DNA from: DASYQD01 sp036005845 | GTDB lineage: Bacteria; Acidobacteriota; Thermoanaerobaculia; Multivoradales; JAIOJS01 | Direction of reading: 5' to 3' | DNA: 64,000 bases | NCBI GenBank assembly: GCA_036005845.1 | Contig: DASYQD010000124.1 | Span: 116,669 to 180,668, forward strand | Shown: positions 44,169 through 51,385 of the stretch, piece after piece | How the letters are laid out: the number at the start of each line of letters is the position of its first letter | How positions within the stretch are numbered: the stretch's first letter is position 1 | Notes under the pieces: model-generated | What the model saw: only the letters and a program-made list of their open reading frames with translations | Databases searched by the model: none | What the model was told of the DNA's origin: nothing | Program-made: the position numbers and the translations under genes

Positions 44169-45364
44169 CCCAAGGCGCGGCGCGCGCCGCGTCCGCAACG
44201 GGCGGAGTCCCGCTCCTCGTCGTCGCCGGCGAGGCTTCGGGCGACATGCACGCGGCGCGTTTGCTCACGGAGCTCAAGCGCATGCGGCCGGACCTGCGGC
44301 CCTTCGGCATGGCGGGCGAGGAGTCGGCGCGTGCCGGCGTCGAGCTGCTCGCCGAGAGCCGCGAGGTCGCCGTCGTCGGCATCACCGAGGCGCTGCGCGT
44401 GCTGCCGCGGGCGCGCGAGGTGTTCGAGCTGCTGGTGGCCGAGACGGCGCGGCGGCGGCCGCCGGTGGCGCTGCTCGTCGACTTCCCGGAGTTCAACCTG
44501 CGCCTGGTCAAGCGGCTCAAGCGCCTGGGCGTCCGCGTCGCCTACTACGTAAGCCCGCAAGTGTGGGCCTGGCGCCGCGGCCGGGTGCGCATGATCTCGC
44601 GCTGGGTCGACCGCATGCTGGTGCTCTTCCCCTTCGAAGCGGAGTTTTACGGTGCGCACGGCGTGCAGGTCGAGCACGTCGGCCACCCCTTGGTCGACGA
44701 GGTGCCGGAGCTGCCGCAGGTGTGGGACGCGCCGCATGCGGAAGACGGCCCCCGCCGGCTGGCGCTGCTGCCCGGCTCGCGGCGCAGCGAGGTGGAGAAG
44801 CTGTTGCCGGTGATGCTCGATTCGGCGCTCGAGCTGGCCCGCGAGCTGCCGCTGTGCGTCACCATCGTGCGCGCGCAGACGATCGCGCCCGAGTTGCTGC
44901 GGCCGCACCTCGAGGACACGCGCCTGCGCGACGCCGGCGTCAGCGTCGAGGTGGTGGAGAGCGAGCAGCGCTTCTGCGTCGTCGCCGGCAGCCACCTGGC
45001 TCTCTGCGCCTCGGGGACGGCGACGCTCGAGGTGGCGCTGCTGCGCACGCCGCTGCTCGTGCTCTACCGGCTGCACCGCGGCAGCTACTGGCTCGGCAAG
45101 CTGATGGTGCGGCTGCCCTGGTGGAGCCTCGTCAACCTGGTGCTCGACGAGGGCGCCGTGCCGGAGCTGCTGCAGGCCGAAGCCAACCCGCAGCGAATCG
45201 CGGCCGAGTCGCTGCGCCTGCTGCGCGACGGCCGCGCTCGCGCGGCGATGCGGCAGCGGCTGGGCGAGGTGCGCGCCCGGCTCGGCGCGGCGGGCGCCAG
45301 CATGCGGGCCGCCACCGCGGTGGCGGAGCTGCTGGCCGAGCGGCCCGCGGAGGACGCCGCGTGA
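44165..45364 (+). CDS. lpxB: Lipid-A-disaccharide synthase
   Basis: 399 residues, glycosyltransferase family 19. It joins lipid X and UDP-diacylglucosamine to make the lipid A disaccharide. Seen: VVAGEASGDMHAARLL (about residues 18-33), the DFPEFNLRL segment, YYVSPQVWAWRRGRV (about 127-141), GHPLVDEVP, LLPGSRRSEVEKLLP and CASGTATLEVAL. It implies a lipid A-bearing outer membrane. It overlaps msbA by GTGA. Confidence 0.95.
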   Translation: MTQGAARAASATGGVPLLVVAGEASGDMHAARLLTELKRMRPDLRPFGMAGEESARAGVELLAESREVAVVGITEALRVLPRAREVFELLVAETARRRPPVALLVDFPEFNLRLVKRLKRLGVRVAYYVSPQVWAWRRGRVRMISRWVDRMLVLFPFEAEFYGAHGVQVEHVGHPLVDEVPELPQVWDAPHAEDGPRRLALLPGSRRSEVEKLLPVMLDSALELARELPLCVTIVRAQTIAPELLRPHLEDTRLRDAGVSVEVVESEQRFCVVAGSHLALCASGTATLEVALLRTPLLVLYRLHRGSYWLGKLMVRLPWWSLVNLVLDEGAVPELLQAEANPQRIAAESLRLLRDGRARAAMRQRLGEVRARLGAAGASMRAATAVAELLAERPAEDAA

Positions 45365-47232
45365 GCCAAGGGACGGTGCGCTGGAGCGTGTTGACGCGCT
45401 ACTTCCGGCGCCACCTCGCCTGGGGCCTCATCGGTCTCGCCGGCTCGCTCTTCTACGCCGCCGGCACGGTCGGCGGCATCTCGCTCATCAAGCCGATGTT
45501 CTCGGAGGTGCTGCTCTCCGACCAGGCGCCGGGCATCGCCGGCGCAGTCACATCGGGCAAGCCGGCGGCCGGGCACCAGGTCAACATCCTCGGCCGCCGC
45601 GGCGACCTGCCGCGCCACTTCGAGGGCGCCTACAAGAGCCTCAAGAAGCGCTGGGGGATCGGGCCCCGCGAAGTGATGTGGTTCGTCCCCGCCTTGCTGG
45701 TGATCATCGCCGTCGTGCGCAGCGTCGCCGGCTTCCTGAGCGGCTATGCCTTCCAGCGCATCGGGCTCGGCGCCACCACCGACCTGCGCAACGAGCTGTA
45801 CCGGCGGATCCTCGAGCAGTCGAGCCGCTTCTACGCCGAGCATCCGTCGGGCGAGCTGGTGAGCCGCGTGGTCGCCGACCTGCAAGTGATCCAGAGCGCC
45901 ATCTCGAACCAGCTCCTCGACCTCTTCCAGCAGCCGCTGGTGCTCGTCGTGCTGCTCTGGTTCCTGCTCTCCATCCACCTCAAGCTGGCGCTCATCTGCC
46001 TGGTCGCGGCGCCGGTGCTGCTGTTCCCCATCATCCGTTTCGGCCGCGGCATGCGGCGCACCAGCCACCGCATCCAGGAGCGCATGGCCGATCTCGCCAG
46101 CCTGGTGGCGGAGGTGGTGCGCGGCCACCGCGTGGTCAAGGCCTTCGGCATGGAGGGCTTCGAGCTGCGCCGCTTCCAGGAGGCATCGCGGCGGCACCTG
46201 CGCACCAACCTGCGGGCGCAGATGCTCGCCAACGCCTCGGGACCGGTGGTCGAGATGTTGGCCATCGTCGGCGCCGCGGCGCTGCTCGTCTATGCCGGCC
46301 GCACCATCCGCGCCCACGAGCTGACCGCCTCGGCCTTCGTCACCTTCCTCACCGCGCTGCTCGCCATGTACGAGCCGATCCGCAAGGTGAACAAGGTGAA
46401 CCTGGTGCTGCAGCAGGCGATCGCCGCCGGCGAGCGCGTGGTGCGGCTGATCGAGATCCCGATCGACGTCGCCGAGCCGGCGAAGCCGCGGCCCCTGGCC
46501 GCCGTGGAGCGCGGCATCAGCTACGAGGGCGTGCGCTTCGCCTACGAGCGCGAGCCGGTGCTGCTCGACCTCGACCTCGACATTCGCGCCGGGGAGATCA
46601 TCGCCCTGGTGGGACCGTCCGGCGCCGGCAAGACGACGGTGGTCAACCTGCTGCCGCGCTTCTTCGACGCCGACGAAGGGCGGGTGGCGATCGACGGCAT
46701 CGACGTGCGCGAGCTGTCCCTCGCCAACCTGCGCTCGCTGATCGGCATCGTCACCCAGGAGACGGTGCTCTTCAACGACACGATCCGCAACAACATCGCT
46801 TACGGCCGCGGCGACCTGTCGCTGGAACGCGTGCGCGAGGCGGCGGCGGCGGCTTACGCCGACGAGTTCGTCATGCAGCTCCCGGAGGGCTACGACACGC
46901 CGATCGGCGAGGGCGGCCTCAAGCTCTCCGGCGGCCAGCGCCAGCGGCTCGCCATCGCCCGCGCGCTGCTCAAAGATGCGCCGATCCTCATCCTCGACGA
47001 GGCGACCTCGCAGCTCGACAGCGAATCGGAGGCGCTGGTGCAGAAGGCGCTCGGCAACCTGATGCGCGGGCGCACCACGCTGGTCATCGCGCACCGCCTG
47101 TCGACCGTGATGGGCGCCGACCGCATCGTGGTGATGGAAGGCGGCCGCGTCGTCGACCTCGGCCCCCACCAGGCGCTGCTCGAGCGCGGCGGCACCTACA
47201 AGCGGCTCTACGACCTCCAGTTCCAAGTATGA
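45361..47232 (+). CDS. msbA: Lipid A export ABC transporter MsbA
   Basis: 623 residues from GTG. A half-transporter with an N-terminal six-helix domain (about residues 15-350) and a C-terminal ATPase: Walker A GPSGAGKTT (about 416-424), LSGGQRQRLAIARAL, Walker B ILILDEATSQLDSESE and the H-loop AHRLST. It flips lipid A-core across the inner membrane. A roughly 60-residue insert follows the first helix. Adjacency to lpxB strengthens the assignment over other MsbA-like exporters. Confidence 0.93.
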   Translation: MSQGTVRWSVLTRYFRRHLAWGLIGLAGSLFYAAGTVGGISLIKPMFSEVLLSDQAPGIAGAVTSGKPAAGHQVNILGRRGDLPRHFEGAYKSLKKRWGIGPREVMWFVPALLVIIAVVRSVAGFLSGYAFQRIGLGATTDLRNELYRRILEQSSRFYAEHPSGELVSRVVADLQVIQSAISNQLLDLFQQPLVLVVLLWFLLSIHLKLALICLVAAPVLLFPIIRFGRGMRRTSHRIQERMADLASLVAEVVRGHRVVKAFGMEGFELRRFQEASRRHLRTNLRAQMLANASGPVVEMLAIVGAAALLVYAGRTIRAHELTASAFVTFLTALLAMYEPIRKVNKVNLVLQQAIAAGERVVRLIEIPIDVAEPAKPRPLAAVERGISYEGVRFAYEREPVLLDLDLDIRAGEIIALVGPSGAGKTTVVNLLPRFFDADEGRVAIDGIDVRELSLANLRSLIGIVTQETVLFNDTIRNNIAYGRGDLSLERVREAAAAAYADEFVMQLPEGYDTPIGEGGLKLSGGQRQRLAIARALLKDAPILILDEATSQLDSESEALVQKALGNLMRGRTTLVIAHRLSTVMGADRIVVMEGGRVVDLGPHQALLERGGTYKRLYDLQFQV

Positions 47233-48128
47233 GGTCGATGACCGGCTATGGGCAGGGCAGTGCCAGCGGCGAGCGGCATCAGGTCTCGGTGACGCTGCGC
47301 AGCGTCAACGGCCGCTTCCTCGACCTCGTCGTCCGCCTCGACGAGAGTCACCGCGGCCTCGAAGCGCCGCTGCGCGCCCTGCTCGAAGGTCAGCTTCGCC
47401 GCGGCCGCGTCGAGGTGAACGTCGACGTGCGGTCGCTGCAGGCGCTGCCCGCCAACGTCACCATCCAGACCGGTGTCGTCGAGGCGCTGCATCGCGCCTG
47501 GCACGACCTCGCCGAGCGCGGCCTCGTCGCCTCCGAGCTCACGCTCGGTGACCTGCTGCGGCTGCCCGAGGTGGTGTCGATCCAGCTCGAGACCGACCGG
47601 ATCGGCGAGGCGGAGCAGACGCTGGCGCTCGGCGCCGCGCACGCCGCGCTGCTGCAGCTCGTCGAGGCGCGCGAGCAGGAAGGCGAGCAGCTCGCCCGCA
47701 TCCTCGGCGAGCGCCTGGGCGAGCTGACGCAGGCGGCCGCGCGCCTGCGCACCCGCGCACCGGCCGTGCGCGAGGAGCTGCATGCGAGCCTCGAACGCCG
47801 CCTTCAGGAGCTGCTCGCTCCGCGCGCCGGTCATCCGGACGCCCGCGCCGTCGACGACGTGCGGCTCGCGCAGGAAGTGGCGCTGCTCGTCGAGCGCGGC
47901 GACGTCACCGAAGAGCTCGACCGCCTCGACGCCCACCTCACGCACTTCCAGGAGCTGCTCGCCAACGACGGCTCGCTCGGCAAGCGCCTCGACTTCCTCA
48001 GCCAGGAGATCCTGCGAGAGCTCAACACCGTCGGCTCCAAATGCCGCGACGCCGAGATGGCCCGCACCGTCCTTGACGCGAAAGTGCTTTGCGAGCAGCT
48101 TAGAGAACAGGTCCAGAACGTGGAATGA
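47229..48128 (+). CDS. yicC: YicC-family endoribonuclease
   Basis: 299 residues. The ends are diagnostic: MRSMTGYG at the N-terminus and KRLDFLSQEILRELNTVGSKC (in part, about residues 256-276) near the C-terminus with DAEMA. E. coli YicC promotes decay of small RNAs and is an endoribonuclease. It overlaps the msbA stop by 4 bases and precedes gmk, the usual neighbour. Confidence 0.93.
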   Translation: MRSMTGYGQGSASGERHQVSVTLRSVNGRFLDLVVRLDESHRGLEAPLRALLEGQLRRGRVEVNVDVRSLQALPANVTIQTGVVEALHRAWHDLAERGLVASELTLGDLLRLPEVVSIQLETDRIGEAEQTLALGAAHAALLQLVEAREQEGEQLARILGERLGELTQAAARLRTRAPAVREELHASLERRLQELLAPRAGHPDARAVDDVRLAQEVALLVERGDVTEELDRLDAHLTHFQELLANDGSLGKRLDFLSQEILRELNTVGSKCRDAEMARTVLDAKVLCEQLREQVQNVE

Positions 48129-48173
48129 AGCCGCCGCGGGCTCGAAGTCACCTGCGTGGTAGCCTCGATCTCA

Positions 48174-48869
48174 ATGCCGCGCGGCGACCTCTTCATCCTG
48201 TCGGCGCCCTCCGGCACCGGCAAGACGACCCTCATCCACTCGATGCTGCGCGGCGGCACCGGCAGCCTCCGCGACCTCGCCTTCTCGGTGAGCCACACGA
48301 CCCGCTCGCCGCGGCGCGGTGAGGTGGACGGCACCGACTACCACTTCGTCGACCGCGCCACCTTCGCGCGCATGGTCGACGAGGACCGCTTCGTCGAGCA
48401 CGCCGAGTACAACCGCAACCTCTACGGCACCAGCCGTGACGAGGTGGAGCCGCGGCTCGAGCGCGGCGAAGACGTGATCCTCGAGATCGAGGTGCAGGGC
48501 GCCGAGCAGGTGGTGCGCCGCTACCCGCAGGCGGTGAGCATCTTCGTCATGCCGCCCGGCTTCGCGGCTCTCCGCGAGCGCCTCTCCCAGCGCGGCCTCG
48601 ACGGCGAGGAGACTGTACGCCGGAGGCTCTCCGTATCCTACAGCGAAATAAGGTGTTACAGCCTGTACGACTATGCTATAGTCAACGACGACGCCAAGCG
48701 GGCGAGCGAGGCCCTGGCGGCGATCATCCTGGCCAGGCGCCACCGCCGCGAGCGGATGGAAGAGCGGGCGGAGGCGATCCTGCGCGACTTCGAGGCGGCC
48801 TTCGACCGCGACCGCGAAACGCTCGCGGTCCCCGAGAGCGCGCCGCGCATATCCAGTACACCCCGTTAG
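48174..48869 (+). CDS. gmk: Guanylate kinase
   Basis: 231 residues. GMP to GDP phosphorylation. Walker A SAPSGTGKTTL (about residues 11-21), HTTRSPRRGEVDGTDYHFV (GMP site, about 44-62) and EIEVQGAEQV are present. An upstream in-frame GTG at 48156 is possible but less likely. Codons 159-169 (48648-48680) are unusually AU-rich for this genome (ATA, AGG, TGT, TAT, GCT, ATA) and coincide with a promoter-like sequence. The last 30 residues extend past the fold. Confidence 0.95.
   Translation: MPRGDLFILSAPSGTGKTTLIHSMLRGGTGSLRDLAFSVSHTTRSPRRGEVDGTDYHFVDRATFARMVDEDRFVEHAEYNRNLYGTSRDEVEPRLERGEDVILEIEVQGAEQVVRRYPQAVSIFVMPPGFAALRERLSQRGLDGEETVRRRLSVSYSEIRCYSLYDYAIVNDDAKRASEALAAIILARRHRRERMEERAEAILRDFEAAFDRDRETLAVPESAPRISSTPR
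48655..48682 (+). promoter_or_regulatory. Possible internal promoter in gmk for rpoZ-coaBC-udg
   Basis: GTTACA at 48655-48660 and TATAGT at 48677-48682 with a 16-base spacer. TATAGT matches 5 of 6 consensus bases. The sequence is embedded in codons that are rare here. It would give rpoZ a leader of about 190 nt. Confidence 0.4.
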
Positions 48870-48881
48870 CCGGAGACCAGC

Positions 48882-49154
48882 ATGCCGCACACCACCAATC
48901 GGGCGCTCGACCTCGACCAGGCCCTCGAGCAGTACGACAGCAAGTTCCGTTTCGTCCTCCTCGCCAGCACCCGCGCCGAGCAGCTCGTGCGCGGCGCGCG
49001 CACCAAGCTCGAGGGCGCGAGCAAGAAGCCGACGCGGGTGGCGATGGAGGAGCTCAAGGGCGGCCTGGTGCCCTGGGCCTACGGTCCGGCGCCCGCGGCC
49101 GAGCTGCCCGAGGGCGCCGAGGCCGCGCCCGCCGAAGGCACCGCCTCCTCGTAG
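48882..49154 (+). CDS. rpoZ: RNA polymerase omega subunit
   Basis: 90 residues. The core is DLDQALEQYDSKFRFVLLASTRAEQL (in part, residues 9-20 and 21-34), followed by KKPTRVAMEELKGG (about 48-61), the conserved omega segment that clamps the beta-prime C-terminus. The acidic Ala/Glu tail is not conserved. Position between gmk and coaBC is the usual one. Confidence 0.94.
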   Translation: MPHTTNRALDLDQALEQYDSKFRFVLLASTRAEQLVRGARTKLEGASKKPTRVAMEELKGGLVPWAYGPAPAAELPEGAEAAPAEGTASS

Positions 49155-49175
49155 AGGTCGCGCCGGAAGCTCGGA

Positions 49176-50438
49176 ATGTCCGCGCCGCGCGTGCTCCTCG
49201 GAGTCGGCGGCGGCATCGCCGCGGTGAAGGCGCCCGACCTCGTGCGGCGGCTGCGCGAGGCGGGGTGCGAGGTGCGCTGCGCGTTGACTCGCGCGGCGGC
49301 GTCGTTCGTGACGCCGCTGGCGCTCGAGGTGCTGAGCGGCCACCGCGTCTACGACGAGAGCTACCTGTCGCCCGGCTTTGGGCCGGGACCTCCGGAAGAG
49401 GCGCACCTCGCGGCCGGCGATTGGGCGGAGGTCTTCGTGGTGGCGCCGGCGACGGCGCACGTCGTCGCGCGGCTGGCGCTCGGGCTGGCGGACGATTTCA
49501 TTACCACCGCAGCTCTGGCGTCGCCACGGCCGCTCCTGCTGGCGCCGGCGATGCACGCGCGGATGTGGGAGCACCCGGCGACGCGCGCGCACGCCGCGAC
49601 GTTGCACGAGCGCGGCGTTCGTTTCATCGGTCCGGTGGTAGGAGCGTTGGCGTCCGGTGAAGTGGCGCTCGGCCGCATGGCGGAGCCGGCGGAGATCGTC
49701 GCCGCCGTGCTCGACGCCGGCGACCGCGCAATCGCAGCGTCGGCTGCCGCTCCGCGCTGGCGGGGTGTCCAGGTGCTGGTGAGCGCCGGTCCGACGTGGG
49801 AGGCGCTCGACCCGGTGCGCTTCCTCGCCAACCGCTCGAGCGGCAAGATGGGCTTCGCCCTCGCCGCCGAGGCGGCGCGGCGCGGCGCGGCCGTCGAGCT
49901 GGTGGCCGGTCCGGTCTCGCTGCCGACGCCGCCGGGCGTGCGGCGCACCGACGTCGAAAGCGCTCGCGACATGCGCGAGGCAATGCTGCGCCGTGTCGCC
50001 GATGCCGACCTCGTCGTCATGGCTGCGGCGGTCGCCGACTACCGGCCTCGTGACGCCGCGCAGCGAAAGTTGAAGAAGGAAGAGGGCACGCCGCGCGTCG
50101 AGCTGGTGGAGAACCCCGACATCCTCGCCGAGCTGGCCGCGCAGCCGGGCGACCGTCTCGTCGTCGGCTTCGCGGCCGAGACCGACGACCTCGCGCGTCA
50201 CGCGGCGGAGAAGTTGCGGCGGAAGGGCGCGGCTTTCCTCGTCGCCAACGACGTATCCCGCGGCGACATCGGCTTCGGCAGCGGCTGGAACGAGGTCACC
50301 GTCTTCCGCCGCGACGCCGAGCCGGTGCGTCTGCCCCGCCAGTCGAAGGAAACGCTGGCGGCGGCGTTGCTCGATCTGTTCGCCGACTCGCTGCCCGCCC
50401 GCCGCGTCCCCGCCGCCGCGGCGACGGAGCGTGCGTGA
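49176..50438 (+). CDS. coaBC: Bifunctional phosphopantothenoylcysteine decarboxylase/synthetase
   Basis: 420 residues. CoaC (about 1-185) decarboxylates and CoaB (about 190-400) ligates cysteine in coenzyme A synthesis. Seen: GVGGGIAAVKAPDLV (flavin site), the catalytic His in AHLAAGDWAEVFVVAPAT, and the CoaB part with LVSAGPTWEALDPVRFLANRSSGKMG (in part). Two usually conserved CoaC residues differ: PxMNxxMW reads PAMHARMW, and the clamp Cys position reads ASGEVALGRM. His at the first position is known from actinobacterial enzymes. It overlaps udg by 4 bases. Confidence 0.93.
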   Translation: MSAPRVLLGVGGGIAAVKAPDLVRRLREAGCEVRCALTRAAASFVTPLALEVLSGHRVYDESYLSPGFGPGPPEEAHLAAGDWAEVFVVAPATAHVVARLALGLADDFITTAALASPRPLLLAPAMHARMWEHPATRAHAATLHERGVRFIGPVVGALASGEVALGRMAEPAEIVAAVLDAGDRAIAASAAAPRWRGVQVLVSAGPTWEALDPVRFLANRSSGKMGFALAAEAARRGAAVELVAGPVSLPTPPGVRRTDVESARDMREAMLRRVADADLVVMAAAVADYRPRDAAQRKLKKEEGTPRVELVENPDILAELAAQPGDRLVVGFAAETDDLARHAAEKLRRKGAAFLVANDVSRGDIGFGSGWNEVTVFRRDAEPVRLPRQSKETLAAALLDLFADSLPARRVPAAAATERA

Positions 50439-51235
50439 CCCCGGACCTCGCGGCGGTGCTCGAGTACCTCCAGGGCATCGGCTGGGAGGAGATCTACGCG
50501 CCCGCGCCCTCCTCGCCATCGAGCGCCGCCGCCGCACGAACGGCGCCGCCCGCTGCGCCAGCGAGCCGCACCGCGACGGCGGCGGCCGCCCAGGTCAGTC
50601 GCGCGGCAGCGATCCAGGCGGCGATGGCGCCACCCGTAGCGGCGGCGCCGCCTGCACCCGCGGCACCCGCCGCGGAGCGCGCCGTGCTGCTCGCGCAGGT
50701 CGGAGTCGAAGCGAGCGCCTGCACGCGCTGCCGGCTCGCCCAAGGCCGCCGCACGGTGGTCTTCGGCACCGGCAACCCCGACGCCGACCTGATGTTCATC
50801 GGCGAGGGCCCCGGCGCCGAGGAGGACCGCCAGGGCCTGCCTTTCGTCGGGCCGGCGGGGCAGCTGCTGACGCGCATCATCGGCGCCATCGGCCTCGCCC
50901 GCGAGGACGTCTACATCGCCAACGTCGTCAAGTGCCGGCCGCCCGGCAACCGCGACCCGCAGCCCGACGAGGTGGCCGCCTGTCGCGGTTTCCTCGAGGA
51001 GCAGGTGCGGCTGATCGCGCCGCGCATCCTCGTCGCCCTCGGCCGCATCGCCGGCCAGACATTGCTCGGCAACGAGCTGCCGGTGGGACGCCTGCGCGGC
51101 TCCTGGCACCGCGTCTTCGGCGTGCCACTGCGCGTCACCTACCACCCGGCCGCGCTGCTGCGCAACGATGCGCTCAGGCGGCCGACGTGGGAGGACATGC
51201 AGGTGGTGCGCGACCGGCTGGCCGGCGGCGGTTGA
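50435..51235 (+). CDS. Uracil-DNA glycosylase, family 4 (Fe-S)
   Basis: 266 residues from GTG. A roughly 80-residue Ala/Pro-rich N-terminus precedes the fold. Fe-S cysteines appear in ACTRCRLAQGR (about 92-102) and VVKCRPPGNRDP (about 164-175), plus AACRGFL. The active-site motif is GEGPGAEEDRQGLPFVG (about 117-133), with the His loop in VTYHPAALLRN. Family 4 (UDGa) removes uracil from DNA. The long N-terminal linker also occurs in related SPO1-type glycosylases of soil bacteria. Confidence 0.91.
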   Translation: MTPDLAAVLEYLQGIGWEEIYAPAPSSPSSAAAARTAPPAAPASRTATAAAAQVSRAAAIQAAMAPPVAAAPPAPAAPAAERAVLLAQVGVEASACTRCRLAQGRRTVVFGTGNPDADLMFIGEGPGAEEDRQGLPFVGPAGQLLTRIIGAIGLAREDVYIANVVKCRPPGNRDPQPDEVAACRGFLEEQVRLIAPRILVALGRIAGQTLLGNELPVGRLRGSWHRVFGVPLRVTYHPAALLRNDALRRPTWEDMQVVRDRLAGGG

Positions 51236-51272
51236 CGGTCGGGACCGTCCGGGGGCCGGAGCGCCTTCCGGC
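51234..51272 (+). terminator. Two hairpins at the end of the lpxB-to-udg run
   Basis: GACGGT-CGGG-ACCGTC (51234-51249, overlapping the udg stop) and GCCGGA-GCGCCT-TCCGGC (51255-51272) follow each other. Neither is followed by a U-tract, so termination by this structure is only plausible. Confidence 0.4.
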
Positions 51273-51385
51273 TCGCGGATTCCTAACGGCGGAGCACGGC
51301 GGCACGCTCCACGTTAACTCGCTGAGCGCACACAGGATAGCGCTGTTGCGACGATGGGCACGGCGCGTGCGATGCGCTACGCGTC

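Noticed and set aside
45085..47226. 713-residue minus-strand open frame over msbA
   Set aside because: The composition is Ala/His/Asp/Gln-biased with no motifs, while the plus frame carries every ABC ATPase motif.
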